Position numbers and translations under genes: made by a program. Source: Apostichopus japonicus (lineage: Eukaryota; Echinodermata; Holothuroidea; Aspidochirotida; Stichopodidae). Taken from it: 64,000 nt of DNA. Below are positions 1-11,100 of the stretch, piece after piece; the first letter of the stretch is position 1, and each line of letters begins with the position of its first letter. The notes below the pieces were generated by a model. It saw nothing but the letters and a program-made list of their open reading frames with translations, was not told the origin of the DNA and did no database searches. The stretch spans positions 26,920,564 to 26,984,563 of the forward strand of contig NC_092571.1 of NCBI RefSeq assembly GCF_037975245.1, written 5' to 3'.

Positions 1-600
1 CTGTTAGTGTTAGGCCTACTGTAGCCAGTCTATAGCCACCATATTCATAACATAACTTCACAGCCGGGGTGGAGAAGGGGAATGGTCGAAATTGATTAAA
101 CTCAGGCCTAGTCTAAGCAAAGTATGAATATTGATACCTGTGTCAATGACATAGTTTAGTTCCAGTGACACCCGTGGGGACATGCTAGACCCATCCGTAA
201 GGGAAGAAAGCCCGCAGTTTTCCTTCACATTAATTAGATTTACAGTAGGCCTGCAGTAACCTACACGAACTTCGTATACAATGCATGGTAAAAAGGTGGC
301 AGCCTAGCTACGAACTACCGTGCTAAAGGTGGTTAGATCGCTATTTAGATTTTATGCTATGTTACCTCTGCATGACGTGACGCAATCATTCACGTTTAAA
401 TCATAAAAACCAGTGATATGAGTTTGGATCAGTTACACCCGTCAGTAGAAGAAATGAAAGTAAAAGAAAAAATGTAAACTGTTGCAACATAATCATTCAA
501 AACATGATAAAACATGATAAGGGATAATAATAGTGTGACTACCGTTTGCAGCTTATATTCTTTTATTCATATATTATATATATCACATTATTCTTTCAGC
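1..600. other. Non-coding flank
   Basis: No open reading frame with coding character, RNA gene or clear repeat was seen. TAGGCCTA-type motifs occur near positions 12 and 247. The last 60 bases are AT-rich and lead directly into the tRNA gene. Confidence 0.6.
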
Positions 601-672
601 GGCCTGTTGGTCTAGTGGCATGATTCTCGCTTTGGGTGCGAGAGGTCCCGGGTTCGATTCCCGGATAGGCCC
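601..672 (+). tRNA. tRNA-Pro (anticodon UGG)
   Basis: This 72-nt sequence folds as a complete cloverleaf. The 7-bp acceptor stem pairs 601-607 with 665-671 (one G-U), and C672 is the discriminator. The anticodon stem CTCGC/GCGAG encloses the loop TTTGGGT, so the anticodon is TGG, which reads proline CCN codons. The T arm has the canonical GGTTCGATTCC B box, and TGGTCTAGTGG matches the A box of the internal Pol III promoter. There is no intron and CCA is not encoded, as expected in a eukaryote. It looks intact and functional. Confidence 0.96.
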
Positions 673-681
673 CGATAGTTC

Positions 682-687
682 TTTTTT
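682..687 (+). terminator. RNA polymerase III terminator of tRNA-Pro
   Basis: A run of six T residues begins ten bases after the mature tRNA 3' end, and a second run of five follows. Four or more T is the standard Pol III stop signal in animals. Confidence 0.85.
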
Positions 688-1236
688 ACCTTTTTCTTCT
701 TTTCTCACGTAAAAAGTATTTCGTAGAAGGTTAAATTGTGTCGGATTGTATAATTATTATACCTCTTCACAAATGACATATAGTTGCAAGGGGCCTTGGT
801 TGTAGGCCAGTGCCGTTATTGGGTGCCGACAACCCAACAAATGCATTCGATTTGTATGGCCGGTTTTCCCTTCCAAAATAATGTTAATGTGTGTAGTTTT
901 TGTAAAGTTCTGTACAATGTTATAAAGGGATAAATGTGTATTTAGGTCTTTAAACTTCGATCCAATTGCTTATGAGGTTAATTTGTGTAATTAAGTCTAT
1001 TTTTATTTAGTCTTGTACAATGAAATTGTCAATAAACTGAAATAAAATAATCTCTTCTGATTTGCACGATTCTGGAACATGCAGCATTTGACTCAAGCAA
1101 TTTTAATTTTGAGCTGACTAACTGTATGCTAAGATATAATATTTACTGATGCCTGTATACGCATATTTAAGTATGGCTATATCAGTAAACATGAACCAAT
1201 TATTACTTAATTCAATGATCTATTATTGACTTGATA
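688..1236. other. Non-coding spacer
   Basis: AT-rich spacer between the tRNA gene and the hAT remnant. No coding or structural signal was recognised. Confidence 0.5.
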
Positions 1237-2152
1237 CAGGGCCGGTTTAGCTTGTGGGGGGCCCGGGACCAGAATAGTTTGGGCCCTTTCACGATTAGGC
1301 CCACTATTTAAGCTTAGCGCCACCATAGGTTGGCTCGTAGCGCGTGCACGAAAATTTCGGCAGAAAATGCTTCCCAGATCGCTGGAAATGGCTCTTCCCA
1401 GGCCTTGCAAGTTGCATCTAAACATTTTCAATTTTGAAATCTCATGTTCTGGAAATTGGCTGTCACAATTAATATGTAAATTTTGTTAAATTTTGTTTTT
1501 TGAAGTTACGTTTTTTTTTTTTCTAATGCCCCTCCAGGAATCAATTTTCCGTTTTCCGTATGAGTAGGCCTATTCCCGCAAACGTTCCCTTTCCCAAATG
1601 TCTAATGGGGAAATGCATTCACTTCTGTTTCAGTTGAAGGTTGAACCCATCATGGATGATGAATGGGCTCTCTCATGGCTTGTCTTTAGCAAACTGACTG
1701 ATGTTGTCATCGACGTCGATGGTTTTGAGAACGTCGGATTCCCGTCCAAGGTACCCCGTCCATAGCAAGGATGCTGAGATTGATGAGCCTATAGATTGGC
1801 CCATCGCTGAACGGAGGGGACACTTTATCAGCTTGGGTCGAGAAAACGATCGCTCACCGCTACAATTCGATACCAAGAGTGCCAAGTAAATCCTGAGTAG
1901 TATTTCGACGTGTTACGCTAATGCCGTAGAATAAAGACCATGCATCCTCTTAGGCCCCAGGTTTTTATGGAAAGACAACTTTTGTTCAGTGTTGAGTTTC
2001 GAACAAAGGTCCGTATTTTACAAGTTGACCATCGACGGACGGACCGAAAGGCATCTTATGCCTCCATTTTTTGGGACTCCCAAATGTAGGGGGCCCAAAA
2101 TGTGGGGGCCCGGGGCCTGGGCCCCGGTGGGCCCGCCATAAATCCGGCACTG
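1237..2152. mobile_element. hAT-superfamily DNA transposon remnant (916 bp)
   Basis: The left end starts CAGGGCCGGTTTA. The right end, read inward on the minus strand, starts CAGTGCCGGATTTA, giving imperfect terminal inverted repeats of the hAT type followed by GC-rich GGGCCC-laden subterminal sequence. The flanks are an 8-bp near-duplication, ACTTGATA at 1229-1236 and ACTTGAGA at 2153-2160, the size expected for hAT. A decayed transposase C-terminus lies inside on the minus strand. At under 1 kb it is an internally deleted, non-autonomous copy. Confidence 0.8.
1673..1912 (-). pseudogene. hAT transposase C-terminal (hATC) fragment
   Basis: The minus strand reads HVEILLRIYLALLVSNCSGE, then RSFSRPKLIKCPLRSAMGQ, an aberrant stretch, and finally ESDVLKTIDVDDNISQFAKD before a stop. 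SNCSGERSFS..KLIK...LRS.MGQ followed by an acidic IDVDD segment is the hAT C-terminal dimerisation block found in many animal hAT transposases. The centre, around residues SIGSSISASLLWTGYLG, does not fit the family and looks rearranged. A stop lies just upstream of HVE and everything N-terminal is missing. It is a dead fragment inside the hAT remnant; the family call is from recognition of the motif. Confidence 0.75.
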
Positions 2153-3113
2153 ACTTGAGATACTAAAATTGTTAACACATTGATGTCACAAGCTTGACTG
2201 TCGGTACTAGCTATTTATTGACCGTGGTTACCCTAGTGAAAAACAAGTCTTAAATGAATATATCACCATCGGTATATATAGTGCATCAACTGGTATATGC
2301 ACACACACAAATGTAAATACTGTATGTGTACCTCGATTATCGAATGACATCCACTTGGAAGACCTGACTGCCTCTTCAAGGTACCCCGTCAACATATCTT
2401 CCAATACCATTTTTTTTCCCTGAAAAATCATACGCCAAATTAAATTTCCCTTACTGAAAATGGTTCGTCCTCCAACCCAAACTTTCGAAACTTGTTTCTT
2501 CTTTAAAGCTAGGTCACCAATGAAGATCTTTAAAAGGATAGTTCTTCAGGCACAAAAGTAATTTTGTTATGTTGCAAACTCCTGAGTTTACTGATTTCAG
2601 TCCTGTTATATTTTTCTTTACCATTTTTATTATTAGAAATTACTTTTTTAAACAGCTGAAGCTCATCAAGTAAAGACGGTAACACAAACCACAACAGAAA
2701 ATCATAATACTTTATATATGCATGACTTCAAAGCAGACGTTTACAATACATGATTAATTTTGTTCTGCATGGTGTAATTGTGTGATGCAAACAGAACATG
2801 GGACCCCCCCCCCCACACACACACACACACCTACCACCACCACTACCCTCTCAGTAAAGTACTTCGAGCCCATCCTCTAACGGTCTTAGTTAGAATAATT
2901 GACTATCATAACAGTTAGAATTAATAACATGAAAATATATCACATGTTGCAGGTGAAATAAAAGTCCGAACCAAATTTTTTATAGTACAAAATGCATTCC
3001 CTTAACCTTTAAATAAGATATCATCCATCTTTAAGTTGCAGGTTATGTACCGCGAATCTTCTCCTCAGGTTATGCTTTGATCACTTAGAGGAGGAGCACT
3101 TCATGAGTAAATA
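2153..3113. other. Non-coding spacer
   Basis: No gene was recognised apart from a short microsatellite near 2804. The left part would contain the 3' UTR of the minus-strand peptide gene. No clear polyadenylation signal close to its stop codon was seen. Confidence 0.45.
2803..2831. repeat. (C)n-(CA)n microsatellite
   Basis: A run of about eleven C is followed by about eight CA dinucleotides. A simple repeat with no other feature. Confidence 0.9.
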
Positions 3114-3707
3114 TCATTTCAGTTTCGCCTCTGGAGGAGGGGCATTCCTTTTCCAGAGATCCTTTGGGAGATGAGATCGTTGAGCAACCAAGATGCGATT
3201 AATAAGGTCCTCCAATTCGGCGTTATTTAGAACGAACTCTTCTCGCTCTTCAAGGGCCTGTGAAGGTATAATAAATACTAAGCATATAACTGATGACACT
3301 GGTATACAATGGATTTTATTAAAGATAACTAAAAGAAAAAGAAGAATATATGAAGGAAACATGCAGCTGGTTAATACTAATCATTTTACTGAAGTCAATG
3401 AATCCAATGATTCAACTGTTCTTTAAGACAACTGAAAGAATATCGGAAAGACATTCAGAACTTAAAAAAAAGATGCAGCTATATACGACGAGTATACATC
3501 GCTCAGACGTAACTTTTTAGTACATTTATGTTGTCTTTCTCAATGTCAACGATATATTGAATGTATACACCTGTTGAATCAACTTGAATATTCTATTATA
3601 TGCATTAATTAACTCACCATTGCAGATACAATCCACGAAGTTTGTAAAATCGATATAACTGCGACCGATAAAAATATCAAAGAAACCAGTTTGCTATACA
3701 GCTTCAT
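3114..3707 (-). CDS. Putative secreted neuropeptide-like precursor, two exons, 77 aa
   Basis: Exon 1 is 3707-3618 (30 codons, ending ATG|GTGAGT). Exon 2 is 3257-3114 (47 codons plus TGA, acceptor TTCACAG). Both junctions are phase 0. Exon 1 encodes a classical signal peptide: MKLYSKL, a hydrophobic core VSLIFLSVAVISIL, and a likely cleavage after WIVSA. The secreted part is about 48 residues, acidic and helical, with NNAELEDLINRIL, a dibasic KR after LPKDLW, and a short tail NAPPPEAKLK. A signal peptide, small size and one dibasic site suit a peptide hormone precursor. NNAEL..LI..IL recalls the N-terminus of pigment-dispersing-factor peptides, but no amidation glycine precedes KR, so family membership is a guess. 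It contains no cysteines. Promoter and poly(A) site were not identified. Confidence 0.62.
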
Positions 3708-5163
3708 AATTCTCGTTTCAATAAATCTCTGTAAATTTGACGCATTGAATTATCCCACCAGTGTTAGAAGTACCAGTCAGGTGTCTGCTTGGACAAATAT
3801 GTATTGTATACAATACATCAACTCCAATTGTCGAGAAGAGCAAATAGCCTTACACGTTCCGTTGCTTGAGATAGCTTCACCCAGAGGAAATAAGATCGGT
3901 TCTTTGCTATATGATCGCTTTCTCCACCAGCATATTTTTTGAAACAATATACTGCAATAAACCTAGACAATGAATCAATGATAATTAAAACGAAAGGGAC
4001 AAAAGAAGGACAAATGGAGTCACGGCTGTGTTGGTTTATGGTGCCATATAGTATGTTATATAATTGTGGATACAAAATATATAAGAGAGGGGAAATGCTG
4101 AAAGTTTTAAGTTGTTGAAACGATAACCATTTTCAATTTCAATTCAATTTTTTTCAATTTCTTTATTCCAGTATAAATTATAACATTTATAAATAGGACA
4201 CATAAAAATGATACATAAAAGACGTAAACATGTACAAAAATGAAAGCATGAACAAAAACAAGAAGTAAGATAGAGGATTAGATGTTTTGAAGATTAAAGA
4301 TTAAAAGGATTATAACAGAGATTCTAAGAACCCATTTTGAATATAAATGGCTGCTCTGTAGATAAATGAGTTCTTAAAAAGCATAATTCTAAAAGATGGC
4401 AAGATAGTAGGATTACGTAGATTGTACTTGCTGGTTCTATTGCACAGAGAGATCAACTCTGAGTGAAGTGGGTGATCTTTAGAACTATGTATATTCTTAG
4501 CTAGTCTTATGAATTCATTTTTAGCAGCAGTGTTTACTTTACCAACAAGGCTTTCATAGTCGAGATTAAATATTTGGAGCAGTATTTCAAGAAACTTCTA
4601 ATTCTATCATTTATGTGTGTGGTATCCAATTGGGGTCGCGATCTTTTTAGGGTCGCCAAAATAGTTTGAAGAAGAAAAAGGACAATACATTGTCGAAACT
4701 ATCATAAAAAAAATGTAGTACAAACATGGGTAAAAAGCATTTAACTTTCCAAGTCCCTTGCGTTTATGTTATGAAAAATCCAAAAGGTAAAACTATAGGC
4801 GAAATGCAACTTCCCGGATACCAACAGCGAATTAGTTCCCCTCGGCAACTCCGGTCACGACCCCCTCCCCGCGTTTGACCCACGCAGACCTGACCAAAAC
4901 TAGAGTTTGCATGATTAAATATGATTCAAGTTCTCTCTGTCCTCATGATATCCCTCTAACATTAAAAATCTCAGTGTTATTTTCGTAATTGTTACTACCA
5001 ATTCTGTAGTGCATTGAAACCAATTTTTAAATCTGGGATTGAATTTGGTGCTGAATTCAAAATCTGATGCTAGCCTCAAATTGCTCCAACTTCACTAGTA
5101 TACTGTAGCGGACCTACGTTAGATCCTACTCTTATTGTCTTAAATTATTTCCATTTGGCTTAG
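3708..5163. other. Intergenic, with a possible retroelement 3' tail at about 4130-4600
   Basis: The stretch from about 4130 starts with TTTCAATTTCTTTATTCC and then holds AT-rich sequence resembling the reverse complement of a non-LTR retroelement 3' UTR. No coding frame supports this. The rest contains nothing recognisable. Confidence 0.3.
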
Positions 5164-5188
5164 ATTTACCTACAAGAGACTGAACGAA

Positions 5189-8100
5189 ATGGATGAAGTG
5201 ATAGACAAAAGACGCAGTAGGCCTGCGAGTGACTATTCCAATGTTGTTAAGGAATTCTGTGAGAAGGAACCCATGAAGGAATCAATAAGACTACTGAAAG
5301 CGATGTTATCTCGCGTAACTGGTGGTAAAGAAGACCTGCGTTCTGATAAAGACACATATGAAGCCACTGTACTTACTCTTGGCAGGGACACTCAATGGAA
5401 ACGGAACCAAGTTGAAATTATGCGTGGATTGCAGAAAGCAATGGCAATATCAAGACTGGAAGGAAAGGTTATAAATTGCGATACTTGGTTGCATGATTAG
5501 GCTTTATTGAATGAAGTTGATCACCATTTGTTAGGCTACAGTGGTCCTCAGTGAATTGGGAAGAAATATCCTATCCTTCCTGAGAAAAAAAAACAAAAAA
5601 AAACAACACAAAATCAGCATTCAGTGATACCAAAAACATTTCCTGAAGTTTCATCAACTTTCGGAAATAAAGAAAACAGTTTGACTAAAGTTGTGTCTTT
5701 CTAGAACATCACAAATTGCTAACTGGTGGTCAAATGCCTAAACAAAATTCACAAACACTTTAGGCCTAGTATCAATTGAAAACCAACAAACTGTTCTCAG
5801 TGAATGGTTCTCAGTGAATCAGGAAGAGATATCTATCCTTCATAAATTTTGTTTGTAACATATGTCAACAATACCCATAACCTTTTCAGAGTTTCGATCA
5901 ACTTTCGGAAACAAAGAAAACAGTTCAATTAAAGTTGCGTTTTTCTAGATAGGAACAACACAAACTGCAAACTGGTGGTCAAATGCCTTAACAAATTCAC
6001 AAACACTTCAGTATCAAATGTAAACCAAAAAACTGTTCAACTTTTACCTTCAAATGCAAATGAACAGAATGGAATTAAGTTAAACAACTTGAGTTCAGCA
6101 TGAAAGGTGTCTTCGTGGCCTGACAGTAATAGGAATTACTAAGTTATACTGGGAAACGACTGTGTTTGCAATCTTGGTCTCTTTTCTGTAAAATAGAGGT
6201 AAATAGGCTCCCAGATTAAGAAATTTGGTACAAAATACATCTGACGTGGCAGGAATCGAAACACATAATATTTTCAGATAATTTCAGATAATCCTGACAA
6301 TCGTTCTGCCAAGTAAATATTCACTCTATTCCCCTTCCATAGTACAGTATGTAGTAATGACATACAGTTAGAAGTAGTCTCCATATCATTTTTCTTAAGT
6401 GCAATAAAAAGTCCCCACAAATATCTGAAAATATACTATATTAAGTATATATAAATTAATCAACCACAAAACAAATCTGAATGGCATTGATTCACAGCAA
6501 AGTTGTGGCAACGTAAATGTTTCATTTGTCATTTACCTATAGTCTAGGACAAACGAAACATTCACATTGCCACAACTTTGCTGTGAATCAATGCCATTCA
6601 GATTTTTCCTACTACTGCGACATAACTCAAGATAATTATATACATGATAGTGGGGGTGGTGGATTCAAGGTATCCAAACCTGATCAGTGTCCTCATCCAC
6701 TTACTGTACCTATCCCAAACTGCCAAGAAAAATATAACATTAGAAGGCTGGGTAAATATTTGAAATAATAATCATGAAGGAAAGTCAATTGTCTGAAGCC
6801 GAGTAGAGATCAAAATTGCAGGAACCTAAGCTCAATTATAGTTTAAAGTTTTAAAGATCTGTAAACTCTTACTGCCATGTCCATTCTATTTGGCCACATA
6901 CAATAGCTACACCACCTAGAGATATATACACCTGTAAATTATTTAAAAAAAATTAATTTGAGTTTCAGGGAATGAAGTTAATGAACTACTCTTTTTGGCT
7001 GGTAAAAAGTCTTAATTTGATCTTGCTAAAGTGAAATTTTAATTCTCAATACAAGCTATAGTGCTTATCTTTTAAAGTTAATTGTGGCAATCACTTTTTT
7101 TTTCAGTATGCAGTTACTATATTGGTAATCTGTCATCAGTATTTTGGTCATACTATTTCCTTTTCAACAATCTGTTGCAGATATATGGATTGCAATGGTG
7201 CAACTTCATCAACAGGTGCATTCAAGGAGATATTCTAGAAGTCGCCAGTTTTCTGCTTCAACTTCGCCTGAATGAATCAATCCTTGAGCAGGACTATTTC
7301 TTGAATGAAAAAACCCTTGATTTTGATCCGTGGGATTCTGTGCATTTTTATGCCTTGGATGTCGTTGCGAATATTGTGATCAGTGCCTTTTGGGAAAACC
7401 AAGGAGCCAAGAGATTTCTGAAGAAAATGATCACGACAGGAACATTCGAGAAAGTCTTGAACCTTGTTGAAGGTACTGTAATACACTTTTTGTTCATGGA
7501 CTTGTATGGTTTGATACCAATGGTATCACTGGGTTTTTGCTAGTGCCATCTGTTCTATAGCCACATTCTCCAATGTTTACACCAGTGATAATAAATAATT
7601 TCTTGGTCAGTTGGCAACTACTGTGTGACATCGCACCCATCTGCCTGAGTTTGCAAGTGGTAAAAAACAACCATTAATACTGTACATCCGGTAATTTCAG
7701 GTTTGGAGGTACTGACTACTGAACAGTCAAAACACAATTATAATGCCAGATGCATTTGTAAACTTTAAAAAATAAAAAAATAAAAGAACAATTAGGATAA
7801 AAAAGTGCTATTAAGATATGGTTTTGGCCTAACTATGCAGAAATTCTGAAAGCACTATTCGGAATACAGTATCTTCTAAAAGTGACACAAGTAAAATGTG
7901 GGGACTAAAGTTGTTTTTTTTTGTCTGCGAAGGTTGACAGTCCTTGTTGAATAATAATGTTTACTACCAAAATCTTTGATTCCATGATTGACAAATATTG
8001 ACAATGATTTTCTGAACGAGGGCAAACTTGATGGCATCTATGTTTTGTTTTACAGATTCAAGATCAGACAGGTTCTTGACGACATGTATGGCAGTCTATG

Positions 8101-11100
8101 TGGCAGCAAATGTTTGTGCACAAGTCAACAAGGCTGGATCAGTCAACAAAGGCATAGTAAAATCTGCCAACATTATCACCAAAATAGCCCACTTTATATA
8201 CAAGGAAAATGCCATCAAGGTATGTACAGTACTAGATGTCTGTGAAAATGTTGTGAACGCATTAAGGTACAGTATGAACAATATGAAATATACATTGATT
8301 CAAACTTTAAGGCAGAGTGAAATCTGATAACATAATCACAAAACTGGCCCATTTCTTATACAAGGAAAATGCCATCAAGGTATGTACAGTACTGCAGTGC
8401 AGTATCTGTTGAATTATGCTGTTGATGTACTGTACAGTCTAAATTCAAGGGCATTGTGAAAGCATTGATTGATTGATCTTTATTAACATACTTCATATAT
8501 AGGAGAATGTCCTCAAGTTATTGTAGTTATGAAAACATAACCTTTTTTTATGTTTTGCTGTAAAGCGCTTTAGAGCAATTTTTTAATTGAATAAGGTGCT
8601 ATATAAATCTCGTGTAATAATAATAATAATAACCTGTAATTTAGTTTGCCAAAATTGCATCAGAAATCTGCTTTTTTTTAACAGTAAATGTAAGAAGGCC
8701 AATAAATATAGAGCTCTGAAAGTTGTTTCTGGTTATAAAAATGTTCCAAACATGGCGTTTGTCCATAAATTCATGTACATATCTGAAGGATGTTAAATTC
8801 TCATTCCTCCAAGAAAGAAAACATTCTTGTTCCCCTTTTTATTGCTATTGAATGAATCATTGCACGAATCAGAGGTAAGGGAATTATTTACAAGTTTCTC
8901 AAATTTGTCAGTAGTGCAGTTTTGATAGTCTCTGAGTTTTCCTCTTATCAAATACTATACTGTAGGTCCTGTGTACAAAATGACTGCTATACATTTTTTG
9001 AACTGGATTAGCAATGTGACCATTTTTCATAGCATTTTGCATATATGATACTGGGTATTAATTTTTAATATTTTAAAATTATACCCCCAAAGTAGATGGA
9101 AGAGATCAGGTATTTGGTCAGTTTGAAAGTTTTATCATTAACATTTTTGAAAGGCGCAACCACGGATAATTGTTTCATGTCCTGTAATTTTTCCAAAATT
9201 TGTTAGATGGCCAAAGAGTGGTTTAAAAATGGTGTCGAAAAGTTTGAGTTTGATGCGCTGGCTGAAAGACCGGATGGCTTGTCTGTCATGAATTCAGATG
9301 GGATATTCGATAAGGGCTGTGAGGAGATGTCCAGAAGGAAGACACTTGAATCAGCTATTAATTGGGCTGTATCTTTACAGTACCATGCAATAGAGTATTT
9401 AGCAGCGGTAAGCCGTTTACCTACTTGATTAAGTTAAAATGATTAAATACTGTAATAACAGTATTGTTGGTGAAAAAAGACGACAACAACAAAGATGATG
9501 GCAATAATACAAAGGAAGCCCTTTGCGATCAAAAAAGAAAAGAAGTTCTCAAATGGAACACTTCGAAATACATTCAACAACCAATTAATTTAAAAGGACT
9601 GTTAGCAGACTGCTTAATATCTACTGCAATAAGCCTGTGCAGGTAAATATGTTAGAGGGCCTGACATTTTCGATCCTAGCAGGATCTTCTCCAGAGGCTA
9701 TCTGCTTAAGCACTGGAGTAGGAGTGGAAGCAGGGAGGGAGAAGGAGCAGGGTGGAGGAATATTAATACACATATATAGGGTATGAGAGACATTGAAGGC
9801 AGTATGCACATGACAGCTAACCATGTTACCAATACCGTCAAATTAAATGGACAGTTTTAGATGAATTGAATTTTGCAAAAGATTGACTAATAAATCTATG
9901 AGAGGGAAGAGGGGGCCTGTAACGATAATTCATAGAATCTAAGTATCATTTTCATATAATATAACTATTCAAGTTTTTAGAAATGATAAGAATGATATTA
10001 TGAATGAATCACTTCAGCCATTGTCACTTTATTGCTTTTATAGTGCTGTAATCCAGACGTTGGCTACCAAGATTTTGTCATGAGAGAGAAAGGCATTTGT
10101 AAGGTAGGTCAAACCTGTTCAACTGTTGAATCATTGTTCATTGTCATTTTAAGTAAAAGTGTAATCAACAGATAACTGCATTAATACGGAATGCAACTGC
10201 TACAGTATGTTCTAATCAGCTATCAACACTTAAAGGGCAGTTGCATTGCTAATTTAAAGATAGACCACTTCTTTTCTTGGAATAGGTTGATGATTAGTGG
10301 TAATCATCAACAGTGGTTGTGTGACATGGAAAAATTGTATTCCACGCTTGGGCTTCAAATCAAAGAAAAGAGTTGAAAAGCCTTATGTAAATTACAAAAT
10401 AACTTTTCTTTGTCCTTCTTATGAAACAAATATATCAGAAACATGTTAAAGAATACTTAAGTGATGTTCTTCCTTACTTCAGAAATAATAAAGGAATATT
10501 TGGTACGGTTAGCGTTGATATGAACAACTCTCAATTCCAGTGGGGTCTTCCTTCTCTCCACGTGGTACCATCTCTTTTGTCTTCCCCTCTCCGAAAGTAA
10601 TTCTAAATGGTTTACGGCTCATTCCATCAGTTTTGGGTTATGATGGCCTTAATGGGTAACCTGTGCCCATAAACCATGCTTATCTTACACTGCCTGATCA
10701 GATCAAGATGTATTTTAGTTTTGAGTGGATACATCTATCTTCAAATGCAAGTATTTTCTGTGTTTTTTTTTGTGGCAGTTTCGAGGGTTGTTGTTATCCT
10801 CTAGTAAGATAACAGATTAATACAATTTTTTTTTCCAGATTTTTTTTTGGATTTATTTGATTGCAGTTTCTTAATGGTTTGATGAGTACACACATCTACA
10901 AATCAAATAAAGGAATCATACAATAGTTATATAATATTCATTTCATTGCAGTCTCTTTGTCGTTGGATGGGCACACCTATTTATAATGCTGACATTTGTC
11001 TTATGGTCCAATCCAGCCTTCGGGTCCTCGGGCAGGTTGGCGATAGTATGTCGGCTACTTGGACGGTCCTAGCAGAGACAAACCTCATTAAGCATCTTGA

